A stretch of DNA of 6,247 nucleotides from CAZFAT01 sp964517075 (GCA_964517075.1 CAZFAT010000363.1:1-6247), one strand, 5' to 3'; shown: positions 1 through 5,914, numbered from the stretch's first letter. Notes: generated by a model not told the origin, from the letters alone. Numbers and translations are program-made.

Positions 1-321
1 ATAGACCTCGCTGTAGGTCTGCTCGAGATACGCGTTCGCAACGAGGCCTGGGCCCCCGTGCCCCGGGCCGGTGATGAAGATGGCGTTCAGGTCATGGTCG
101 CGGATCGCGCGGTTCAGGTGGACGTACAGGAAGTTCAGCCCTGGCGTCGTGCCCCAATGCCCGAGGAGCCGCGGCTTGATGTCAGCGCGGGTGAGCGGCC
201 GCCGCAGCAGCGGATTGTCGTACAGATAGATCTGACCGACCGACAGGTAGTTGGCCGCGCGCCAATAGGCGTCGATCTTCGCGACGAGGTCGGGTGGCAG
301 GGGCGAGGCAGGCGCGTTCAT
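1..321 (-). CDS. xfp: Xylulose-5-phosphate/fructose-6-phosphate phosphoketolase, N-terminal fragment (truncated by window edge)
   Basis: This thiamine-diphosphate enzyme cleaves xylulose-5-phosphate, and in many members fructose-6-phosphate, with phosphate to give acetyl phosphate plus glyceraldehyde-3-phosphate or erythrose-4-phosphate, in the cytoplasm. I translated the 107 visible codons by hand. They match the phosphoketolase N-terminus: YWRAANYLSVGQIYL at 19-33, then IKPRLLGHWGTTPGLNF at 48-64, then GPGHGGP at 85-91. His55 and His88 sit 33 residues apart, like the active-site pair His64/His97 of bifidobacterial Xfp. The family is about 800 residues long, so roughly 690 are missing to the left, including the rest of the TPP site. 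Because the substrate-discriminating part is absent, Xpk versus Xfp specificity cannot be decided. The ATG (321-319) overlaps the ackA stop codon as ATGA, and an AAAGGA ribosome site (336-331) lies 9 bases upstream inside ackA. No truncation other than the window edge is seen. Confidence 0.95.
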   Translation of the reverse strand, partial: MNAPASPLPPDLVAKIDAYWRAANYLSVGQIYLYDNPLLRRPLTRADIKPRLLGHWGTTPGLNFLYVHLNRAIRDHDLNAIFITGPGHGGPGLVANAYLEQTYSEVY

Positions 322-336
322 CGGAGACCATCCTTT
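318..336 (-). promoter_or_regulatory. ATGA stop/start overlap and internal ribosome site coupling ackA to xfp
   Basis: On the minus strand the ackA TGA (320-318) and the xfp ATG (321-319) share bases as ATGA. AAAGGA at 336-331, inside the ackA coding sequence and 9 bases before the ATG, can serve as ribosome site. This arrangement is typical of translational coupling, so phosphoketolase output is expected to depend on translation of acetate kinase. The coupling itself is inferred. Confidence 0.75.
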
Positions 337-1532
337 GTGGCGCCCTCGAAGCCGAGCGTGCGGCAGACGAGACGCGCGATCATCAGCTCTTCGTCCGTAC
401 GCATCACGCGCACGATCACGCGGCTGTGGTCCGTGGAGATGACATCGGCGTGGCGGCCGTTGCGGTCCGCGTCGATCTCGACGCCGAGAAACCGCAAGTC
501 GTCGCAGATGCGCGCGCGGATGGGCGCACTGCCGGCGCCCACGCCGGCGGAGAAGATGAGCGTGTCCAGCCCGCCCAGCGCGGCGGCGAAGGCGCCGACC
601 CACTTCCGCGCCTGGTAGCAGAACAAGGCCACCGCCTCCGCCGCGCGCGGATCCTGTGCTTCGCGGGCCAGCAAGTCGCGCATGTCGCCGCTCGTCTCCG
701 ATAGGCCGAGCAGTCCCGATTCGTGGTTGACCATCTGGTGAAAGCGGCGGGCGGGCATCTGCTCCGTCTCCGCGAGATACGCAACGAGGCCCGGGTCGAG
801 GTCGCCGGTCCGTGTGCTCATCACCAGGCCGGCGGCCGGCGTGAAGCCCATGCTGGTGTCGACGCTCTTGCCCTGCCGGACGGCGGCGAGACTGGCCCCA
901 TGGCCAAGATGCGCCAGGATGACCCGGCCCCGCGCCGCGTCGTCGCCGGCCACGCGCGCCAGTTCCTCGACGAGGTACGCATAGGACAACCCATGGAATC
1001 CGTAGCGCTGAACGCCGCTGGCCAGATAGCGCCTGGGTAGGGGCAGCAGGCGGGCCACGGCCGGCATGTCGCGGTGAAACGCCGTGTCGAAGCAGGCGAC
1101 CTGCGGCAAATGCGGATCACGTTCCAGCAGGGCGCTGATGAGCTCAATCTCCTGCGGCAGGTGTTCGGGCGCATAGGACGTCGCACGGTGGAGTTCCGCA
1201 ACGATGGCGGGCCCGATCCGCACCGGCTCGGTGCGCGTCAGGCCGTGCACGACGCGGTGTCCGACGGCGCCGACGGTGCGCCACTCCGGCCGTGCCTCGA
1301 GCCAGTCGAGCAGGAAGCTCGTGGGGGATCCGGTGGCGGGCACGTCGAGCCGATCCTCGGGGCGTCCCGGTGCCGCGCGCCACGAGAGCGTCGATGCGGC
1401 TGCACCGAGCCGGTCCACCTGGCCCGCGAGCAAGGGCCGCATCGGACTGGCGGCGTAGACGGCAAACTTGATGCTCGACGAGCCGGCATTGATCGTCAGG
1501 ACGGATGTCGGCCCGGATGCCACCGATCTCAC
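318..1532 (-). CDS. ackA: Acetate kinase (acetate/propionate kinase family), phosphoketolase-linked variant
   Basis: Acetate kinase interconverts acetyl phosphate + ADP and acetate + ATP; beside a phosphoketolase it would harvest ATP from acetyl phosphate. The 404 residues are a normal family length. Visible ASKHA motifs: TINAGSSSIKF at 13-23, GHRVVHG 91-97, FDTAFH 148-153, RYGFHG 176-181, SVDTSMGFTPAAGLVMSTRTGDLDPG-type segment 223-248, TDEELMIAR 379-387. Counterparts of the Methanosarcina thermophila residues N7, R91, H123, D148, H180, H208, R241 and E384 can be placed at N15, R93, H124, D149, H180, H208, R241 and E381 or E382. Odd points: the usual HLGNG loop reads HLGHG (His211 for Asn), FHGTSH reads FHGLSY, LAPLHNP reads YAPEHLP, and the FTGGIGEN loop reads FSAGVGAGS. 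The GTG at 1532 has no good Shine-Dalgarno, and an in-frame GTG at 1523 is an alternative, giving a start closer to the family norm. It precedes xfp in an operon with a 4-base overlap. Confidence 0.93.
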   Translation of the reverse strand: MRSVASGPTSVLTINAGSSSIKFAVYAASPMRPLLAGQVDRLGAAASTLSWRAAPGRPEDRLDVPATGSPTSFLLDWLEARPEWRTVGAVGHRVVHGLTRTEPVRIGPAIVAELHRATSYAPEHLPQEIELISALLERDPHLPQVACFDTAFHRDMPAVARLLPLPRRYLASGVQRYGFHGLSYAYLVEELARVAGDDAARGRVILAHLGHGASLAAVRQGKSVDTSMGFTPAAGLVMSTRTGDLDPGLVAYLAETEQMPARRFHQMVNHESGLLGLSETSGDMRDLLAREAQDPRAAEAVALFCYQARKWVGAFAAALGGLDTLIFSAGVGAGSAPIRARICDDLRFLGVEIDADRNGRHADVISTDHSRVIVRVMRTDEELMIARLVCRTLGFEGATKDGLR

Positions 1533-1603
1533 CGTAGCATGCCGCCCGCGTTTCCAGCGGGTTGATGTGTTTGGCGCGCCTGGCCGGAGCGAACAAATTC
1601 AGG

Positions 1604-1609
1604 AATAAT
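1604..1609 (+). promoter_or_regulatory. Probable -10 box (AATAAT) of the TonB receptor gene
   Basis: AATAAT matches TATAAT at 5 of 6 positions and lies in an AT-rich patch (about 1591-1610) that stands out from the GC-rich surroundings. The base window 17 upstream, TGGCCG at 1581-1586, is a poor -35 match (3 of 6). Either an activator is needed or the promoter uses another sigma factor. Transcription would begin near 1616, about 33 bases before the chosen ATG. Confidence 0.4.
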
Positions 1610-1634
1610 CACCTGCGGCCGCGCCGCTGAGGTG
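1610..1634. repeat. Imperfect palindrome between the -10 box and ribosome site of the receptor gene
   Basis: CACCT (1610-1614) pairs with AGGTG (1630-1634), and GCGG (1615-1618) pairs with CCGC (1624-1627). There is a two-base bulge (TG, 1628-1629) and a five-base centre (CCGCG). It abuts the probable -10 box and ends three bases before AGGAG. At DNA level it is well placed to be an operator. As RNA, the left arm would be only partly transcribed if initiation is near 1616. The function is inferred; in GC-rich DNA such pairing can arise by chance. Confidence 0.35.
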
Positions 1635-1637
1635 GAC

Positions 1638-1642
1638 AGGAG
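1638..1642 (+). promoter_or_regulatory. Ribosome binding site (AGGAG) that decides the receptor start
   Basis: AGGAG is followed directly by ATG at 1643 (spacing 0, too close for initiation) and, after 6 bases, by an in-frame ATG at 1649. The spacing favours 1649 as the start, removing two residues from the longest reading frame. Confidence 0.65.
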
Positions 1643-1648
1643 ATGCGA

Positions 1649-3490
1649 ATGAGGAGAAACGGACTGACGCGACTGCCGCGGGGACCGATCGTTCGATTCT
1701 GGGTGATCGCGGTCGCGGCGATGACCTGGGCGGGCCCGGCCGTCGCGCAGACCGCGCCCGCCGTGTCGGCCTCGGTGGTCGTGACGTCCACCGTCACCCC
1801 CATCGAAGCGGAGCTCCTGTCGAAGACGGTGACGGTGCTGACGCGCGAGACGCTGGAGCTCATCGGTGCAACGACCGTGACCGACGCCCTCCGACTCGTG
1901 CCTGGCGTAGATGCCAGGGCCCGCGGCAGCTTCGAGGTCCAGACGGACTTCTCGATTCGCGGTGCGACGTTCGGCCAGAGCCTCGTGCTCGCCGATGGGG
2001 CCCGGCTCAACAACAGCGGCAGCGGCCATCACAACGGAGAAATTCCCGCCGCCGTGGCCACGGTCGATCGGATCGAGGTCGTGAGTGGCGCCGGCTCGGC
2101 CGTCCACGGCGCCGACGCGCTCGGCGGGACGATTAACGTGATCAGCCGCCAGGGGCCGTACGCCGTGGGTGGCGTTTCGACCGGACAGTCTGGATACGTC
2201 TCGGGGCATGCCGGCTTCTCGGGCGGCATTCTGCCGGCGCACTGGGCCGCGACGGCGTGGGTGACGCGCGCCGGCAACTTCGACTTCCCCACCGCGAACG
2301 GCCAGAACGCCACGAGCACGGATCGCGAGTTCGCGCTTGGCGGCGGCTCGCTGCGCGGTGCGCCGGCCGCCGGCTGGATGGTGGACGTGCGTCACCAGCG
2401 TCGCGCGTTTGGCGCCAACGGGTTCTATGGCGCCTCGCCGTCGAAGGAGTGGACCGATCAGACGTTGCTGGCCGTGAGCCGCCACCGCACGGCCGGCGCC
2501 TGGACCTGGTCGGCCCGCGGGCTCTACCGCCTTCACCACGACCACTTCCGCTGGGACATCAACCGGCCGGGGTTTGCCGAGAATCGCCATTCCACCAACG
2601 CCGCGGAAGGCACCGTCACGCTCACGCGCGATGCGCCGACGGGCCGTCGCCTGACGCTGGGCGCAACCGTCGGCGGCGACTGGATCCGGTCCTCGAATCT
2701 CGGCCGGCACCAGTTCAACAAGGCCAGCGCATTCGCCGAAGCGCTGTGGCCGCTCACCACGCGCGCAACGGTCACCGCCGGCCTCCGCGTGGACCGCTAC
2801 TCGGTCTTCGGATCGACGGCCAGTCCGTCCGTGTCGGCCGCCTCGTGGCTGACGTCCGCGCTGCGCCTCCGCGCGTCCGTCGGACACGCCTTCCGCATCC
2901 CGTCGTTCACGGAACTCTACTACTCGGATCCGGCCAATCTTGGCAGCCCCGATTTACGGGCCGAGCGCGGCTGGTCGGCGGACGCCGGCCTCGACTGGAC
3001 GCCGGCGCACTGGACGCTCTCCACGTCCGTGTTTCGCCGGTGGGACCGGGACGTGATCGACTGGGTGCGCCCGACGGCGGCCGATCTGTGGCGCTCCACG
3101 AACGTGCGTGACGTGACCGCGTCAGGTGTCGAAGTCAGCGTGGCGCGCACGTGGGGCGGGACCTGGGTCCGCGCCTACTACGCGGGACTGATGGTGGACG
3201 CGCCCTCGCTGGCGCTCCTCTCCAAGTACGTGCTGGAGTACGCCCGCCACCAGAGCGGCGTGTCCCTCGCCACGCCGCTCGTCGCCGGCCTGCGTGGGGC
3301 CCTGACGCTCGACCACCGCGACCGGCTCGACGGCCAGACCTACGTGCTCGGCAGCCTCCGCGTGAGCCGGCGAGTCGGCCGCAGCGATCTCTTCGTGGAC
3401 GTGCGCAACCTCTTCAATCAGCACTATCGGGAGGTCGCGGGCGTCGACGTGCCGGGCCGGTGGGCGACCGTCGGCGTGACCCTGCGGTAG
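1649..3490 (+). CDS. TonB-dependent outer-membrane receptor (BtuB-like plug and barrel)
   Basis: This protein is a gated outer-membrane importer that binds a scarce ligand (vitamin, siderophore or sugar) and is energised by TonB-ExbB-ExbD. The 613-residue protein begins with a basic N-terminus and hydrophobic stretch, with probable signal cleavage after AVA (31-33). Next comes a TonB-box-like SVVVTST at 42-48. The plug follows at about 55-166: LRLVPGV at 81-87, FSIRGATFGQSLVLADGARL at 101-120, the GHHNGEIP turn at 126-133, and RIEVVSGAGSAVHGADALGGTINVIS-type ending at 141-166. The rest has barrel-like alternation, ending in the NLFNQHY and PGRW motifs typical of the last strands. The GHHN plug variant recalls BtuB-like receptors of Bacteroidetes and Acidobacteria (from memory). 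Substrate cannot be named: no transport, siderophore or cobalamin gene is adjacent and no cobalamin riboswitch fits upstream. The C-terminus (VGVTLR) lacks the usual terminal aromatic residue. Start chosen from the AGGAG spacing; 1643 is the alternative. Confidence 0.92.
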   Translation: MRRNGLTRLPRGPIVRFWVIAVAAMTWAGPAVAQTAPAVSASVVVTSTVTPIEAELLSKTVTVLTRETLELIGATTVTDALRLVPGVDARARGSFEVQTDFSIRGATFGQSLVLADGARLNNSGSGHHNGEIPAAVATVDRIEVVSGAGSAVHGADALGGTINVISRQGPYAVGGVSTGQSGYVSGHAGFSGGILPAHWAATAWVTRAGNFDFPTANGQNATSTDREFALGGGSLRGAPAAGWMVDVRHQRRAFGANGFYGASPSKEWTDQTLLAVSRHRTAGAWTWSARGLYRLHHDHFRWDINRPGFAENRHSTNAAEGTVTLTRDAPTGRRLTLGATVGGDWIRSSNLGRHQFNKASAFAEALWPLTTRATVTAGLRVDRYSVFGSTASPSVSAASWLTSALRLRASVGHAFRIPSFTELYYSDPANLGSPDLRAERGWSADAGLDWTPAHWTLSTSVFRRWDRDVIDWVRPTAADLWRSTNVRDVTASGVEVSVARTWGGTWVRAYYAGLMVDAPSLALLSKYVLEYARHQSGVSLATPLVAGLRGALTLDHRDRLDGQTYVLGSLRVSRRVGRSDLFVDVRNLFNQHYREVAGVDVPGRWATVGVTLR

Positions 3491-3492
3491 CC

Positions 3493-3517
3493 GCTCCCGT
3501 CGGTCCTTCACGGGAGC
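3493..3517. terminator. Perfect 8-bp hairpin after the receptor gene (possible terminator or attenuator)
   Basis: GCTCCCGT (3493-3500) and ACGGGAGC (3510-3517) form a perfect 8-bp stem with a 9-base loop, starting two bases after the receptor stop codon. No T-run follows on the plus strand, so it is not a classical intrinsic terminator. It may instead act as a 3'-end stabiliser or reduce read-through into the next gene 28 bases further on. Its right arm contains GGGAG, but too far (about 30 bases) from the next start to be its ribosome site. Confidence 0.45.
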
Positions 3518-3545
3518 TTCACGTGGGCTCGCGTACAACGACGTG

Positions 3546-4886
3546 ATGTCTGTCCGTCTGATCTGTCTCACGAGCCTGATGCTCGGGCTGAGTGTGCTCC
3601 CGCTCTCCGCGCAAACCCCGCCGCCGGCGCCGGCCGTTCCTCAGGGGACGCCTGCCACACCCCAGGCCGCGCCCGGAGCCCAATCCGAGCGCGTGCGTGT
3701 GTATCTCGATTGTTTCGAATGCTTCCCGGAGTACCTCCGCGACCAGATTACCTGGGTCGATTTCGTGCGCGAGCCGCAAGAAGCGGCCGTGCACCTGCTG
3801 GCGAGCAGCCGGGAAACCGGCGGAGGCGGACGCGAAGTCGTGCTGCGGTTCGTGGGCCGGGGGCGGTTCGAGGGGCACGACCACGATCTCCGGGCGATCA
3901 CCCTGTCGGGCGACACCGAGAACACCCGACGGGAAGTGGTGCTGCGGACGGTTCTGATCGGCCTGCTCGATTACGCCGCCCACGACGGGATCCCGACGGG
4001 GATCGATCTGCGCGTCGAAACCGAGCCGGCCAGTCGCAACGCGGCGCCGGTGAACGATCCCTGGAACTTCTGGGTGTTCGAGATCGGCGGCCGAGCCTCG
4101 CTCCAGGCCGAGGAGTCCACGCGCCAGCGGCAATGGGGCATCGACTTCACGGCCGACCGGGTCACCGAGCAGTGGAAAATCGCCTTTGGCATCGAGGCCG
4201 AGCAGGAGTACGAACAGTTTGACCTCGACGAGGAGGATCCGTTCGAGGTGGATCAGCGCGAGCGGAGTTTCGATTTCTTTCTCGCCCGCAGCCTCGGGCC
4301 CCACTGGTCGTTCGGCATTGACGGCCGTGCCGAGACGTCCACCTTCGGCAACACCAAGGTGTCGATGCAGTCGGCGCCGGCCATCGAATACAGCTTTTTT
4401 CCGTACTCGGAGTACGCGACGCGGCAGTTCCGCGTCCAGTACGAGATCGGCGTCGAGCGCGCGGAATACAACGAGATCACGCTGTTCGACAAGCTGCAGG
4501 AGACGGTCGGCCGGCACGAACTGTCGGCCACGCTCGATCAGCGTCAGCCCTGGGGATCCATCCAGCTCGGCGCTGAATTCTCCCAGTACCTTCACGACAC
4601 GGCGTTTTACCGGATTCAAGTGGACGGCGAGATTTCGATTCGGATCACGCGCGGCCTCGAGGTCGAGTTCGAGGGCGGCGCCTCCCGCATCCGCGATCAG
4701 ATCTCCCTGGCCCTCCGCGACACGACGCCCGAAGAGGTGCTACTCAGGCTGCGCGAACTCCGGAGCGGCTACGAACTCCAGTTCCAATTCGGGCTCAGCT
4801 ACCGCTTCGGCTCGATCTTCAACAACATCGTCAATCCCCGCTTCGGTGGCCGCAGAGGCGGCGGCGGGGGCGGCGGCAACAACTGA
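3546..4886 (+). CDS. Secreted conserved hypothetical protein: CxxC N-terminal domain plus probable outer-membrane beta-barrel
   Basis: The function is unknown. The 446-residue product starts with a clear signal peptide (hydrophobic 4-20, probable cleavage after LSA at 20-22). A Pro/Ala/Gln-rich linker follows at 24-46. A compact domain at about 48-160 opens with VRVYLDCFECFPEYL at 50-64 (Cys56 and Cys59) and goes on through a TWVDFVREPQEAAVHLL-type strand and a Gly-rich ETGGGGREVVLRFVG segment. From about 170 onward the sequence alternates aromatic/hydrophobic and charged residues, as in an outer-membrane barrel, and ends with SYRFGSIFNNIVNPRF followed by a Gly-rich RRGGGGGGGNN tail. I recall similar proteins, with the same Cys pair and the NNIVNPRF-like end, as uncharacterised in Acidobacteria and Bacteroidetes; that is memory, not a search. 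ATG at 3546 is preferred to the GTG at 3543; neither has a good Shine-Dalgarno. It lies 55 bases after the receptor gene and may share its transcript. Confidence 0.85.
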   Translation: MSVRLICLTSLMLGLSVLPLSAQTPPPAPAVPQGTPATPQAAPGAQSERVRVYLDCFECFPEYLRDQITWVDFVREPQEAAVHLLASSRETGGGGREVVLRFVGRGRFEGHDHDLRAITLSGDTENTRREVVLRTVLIGLLDYAAHDGIPTGIDLRVETEPASRNAAPVNDPWNFWVFEIGGRASLQAEESTRQRQWGIDFTADRVTEQWKIAFGIEAEQEYEQFDLDEEDPFEVDQRERSFDFFLARSLGPHWSFGIDGRAETSTFGNTKVSMQSAPAIEYSFFPYSEYATRQFRVQYEIGVERAEYNEITLFDKLQETVGRHELSATLDQRQPWGSIQLGAEFSQYLHDTAFYRIQVDGEISIRITRGLEVEFEGGASRIRDQISLALRDTTPEEVLLRLRELRSGYELQFQFGLSYRFGSIFNNIVNPRFGGRRGGGGGGGNN

Positions 4887-4899
4887 GAGTGAGAGTGAG
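4885..4899 (+). repeat. Short GAGAGT hexamer repeat (2.5 copies) at the convergent gene end
   Basis: GAGAGTGAGAGTGAG overlaps the last bases of the stop codon of the hypothetical barrel gene. The 61 bases between the two convergent genes (4887-4947) hold nothing else convincing. The only inverted match, GTGAG at 4895-4899 with CTCAC at 4935-4939, has a 35-base loop and is too weak to call a terminator. Confidence 0.4.
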
Positions 4900-4947
4900 C
4901 CGGCGCGGTTGCGGGCGTCGAGGCCGTCCGGGAACTCACAACTTGCC

Positions 4948-5874
4948 CTAATGCATCTCCGCCTCGCACGTCCCGATGCCGCTCCGCAAGTAGTGGAACT
5001 CGACGTTGGGATGATCCGCGAGGAGCGACATGGGCACGGCGGCGTCCGGCACGTTCTTGGCGATCATCAGCGCGGTCAGCCGCTGCCCGAACGGGTTGTC
5101 GTGCTGCCCCGCCTGCCAGATGGAGACTCTCTCGGCCTGCCACGTCTCGACCGGCCCGACGGAGATCGCCTGGAGCGGCACATTGGTCACGACGCCTCCG
5201 CCCGATGTCCTGGCGTTCTGGATGATGGTCATCGGGTGCAGGTCCACGACGCGTGTGGTCAGCTTGCGGTACTCGGCCGGCGGGGGCGGCGCCAGGTCGT
5301 AGGGCGCCTTGCGCCGTGGCGGGTCGTTGAACGCCCAGTGCTTCACCTCGCCCTGTCCGCCCTGCATCGTCACGCACCGTGCGTGTTTCCACGATTCGAT
5401 GTAGTCTCGGGCATCGGCTTTCGGAAAGTGGATGTTTGCCTCGGGCATCCGCAGTTTGGGACGAATCCGGTTGATCATCAACTCGCGATCGGCCTTGGCG
5501 AAGCTGAGGCCGAAGTCCTCCGGCGCTTCGCGCCCGTCGAGCACCCATTCATCCATGCCCCAGAAGTGCGCGTGCTTCAGATTCAGATCGAGGGCGTTCA
5601 CCAGGCGCGCCACGAGCGGGAGCTGCTCGGTCGGACCGATCGGGCCACAGATGCCGGCGGGCCGGCTCGGTGTCGCCTGCTTCCACGCGTCGATGTACTC
5701 GAGCGCCTCGGCCAGGTAGAAGTCTTCGATCGTGTCGTGGAAGACGACCGTGAACCCCGGCCGCGACAGGCCGAGCAGATCCTCGGCCGACAGCCGCGCC
5801 GCCTCATCGAGAATCGCGCGGTCGAGCGTCGTGTAGTCCCACCACTCGGGCGCCACTTTGCTGATTGGTCGCAC
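4948..5874 (-). CDS. Glucosamine-6-phosphate isomerase/deaminase family protein (NagB-like, atypical active site)
   Basis: By family, this enzyme would convert glucosamine-6-phosphate to fructose-6-phosphate plus ammonia in the cytoplasm. The 308-residue product is longer than E. coli NagB (266). NagB-like landmarks appear in order: GICGPIGPTEQLPLV at 74-88 (phosphate-loop position), HFWGMDEWV 103-111 (matching the MDEY catalytic segment, Asp108), MQGGQGEVKHWAFNDP 170-185 (matching GIGGDGHIAFNEP), and ISVGPVETWQ toward the C-terminus. His179 matches catalytic His143. However, the position of Asp141 is Val177 and that of Glu148 is Asp184, so classical deaminase chemistry is not assured. I recall a subgroup of long NagB-like proteins with this same GGQG-KHWAFNDP motif, so it may be a distinct conserved subfamily. 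The reading frame extends upstream to a TTG at 5943, but the GTG at 5874, with AGGAGG 4 bases before it, is the better start; the TTG belongs to the promoter. No other amino-sugar gene is nearby. Confidence 0.88.
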   Translation of the reverse strand: MRPISKVAPEWWDYTTLDRAILDEAARLSAEDLLGLSRPGFTVVFHDTIEDFYLAEALEYIDAWKQATPSRPAGICGPIGPTEQLPLVARLVNALDLNLKHAHFWGMDEWVLDGREAPEDFGLSFAKADRELMINRIRPKLRMPEANIHFPKADARDYIESWKHARCVTMQGGQGEVKHWAFNDPPRRKAPYDLAPPPPAEYRKLTTRVVDLHPMTIIQNARTSGGGVVTNVPLQAISVGPVETWQAERVSIWQAGQHDNPFGQRLTALMIAKNVPDAAVPMSLLADHPNVEFHYLRSGIGTCEAEMH

Positions 5875-5878
5875 CAGT

Positions 5879-5885
5879 CCTCCTC
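5879..5885 (-). promoter_or_regulatory. Strong Shine-Dalgarno (GAGGAGG) of the NagB-like gene
   Basis: Read on the minus strand, GAGGAGG at 5885-5879 is followed after ACTG by GTG at 5874-5872. It is the best ribosome site in the window and fixes the start, since the frame also stays open upstream. Confidence 0.8.
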
Positions 5886-5914
5886 GGCCCGGGTGGGCCG
5901 GTGTGTCGCGCGCG

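Larger units (their letters stand above)
1533..1648. promoter_or_regulatory. Divergent intergenic region between ackA and the TonB receptor gene
   Basis: These 116 bases must hold the start signals of both the leftward ackA-xfp operon and the rightward receptor gene. Rightward signals are described separately (-10 box, palindrome, ribosome site). Leftward, I find no convincing -35/-10 pair. A short perfect hairpin (CCCGC at 1545-1549 with GCGGG at 1557-1561, 7-base loop) lies 12 bases before the ackA GTG. The region is too small for a cobalamin riboswitch, which needs about 200 bases, and I see no other known riboswitch. Confidence 0.6.

Noticed and set aside
58..704. Plus-strand open frames over the xfp/ackA junction
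   Set aside because: The minus strand carries unmistakable phosphoketolase and acetate kinase sequence through the same bases.
1568..1620. Octamer palindromes GGCGCGCC and GCGGCCGC as possible repeats or sites
   Set aside because: Short self-complementary GC words are expected by chance in this composition and show no second copy or spacing pattern.
1533..1648. Cobalamin riboswitch before the BtuB-like receptor
   Set aside because: The gap is only 116 bases, and it must also hold promoters. No B12-box-like conserved core was seen.
1529..2887. Long open frame of 452 codons on the minus strand opposite the TonB receptor gene
   Set aside because: The product is an Arg/Gly/Ala-rich sequence without domains, and the plus strand there encodes a clear receptor with plug and barrel motifs. 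Long antisense frames are expected in such GC-rich DNA.
3519..4619. Open frame of 366 codons on the minus strand opposite the hypothetical barrel gene
   Set aside because: The plus-strand frame has signal peptide, conserved-looking motifs and a sensible start. The minus frame lacks these and is a compositional shadow.
4887..4947. Bidirectional terminator between the convergent genes
   Set aside because: Only a 5-bp inverted match with a 35-base loop is present and no T-run on either strand.
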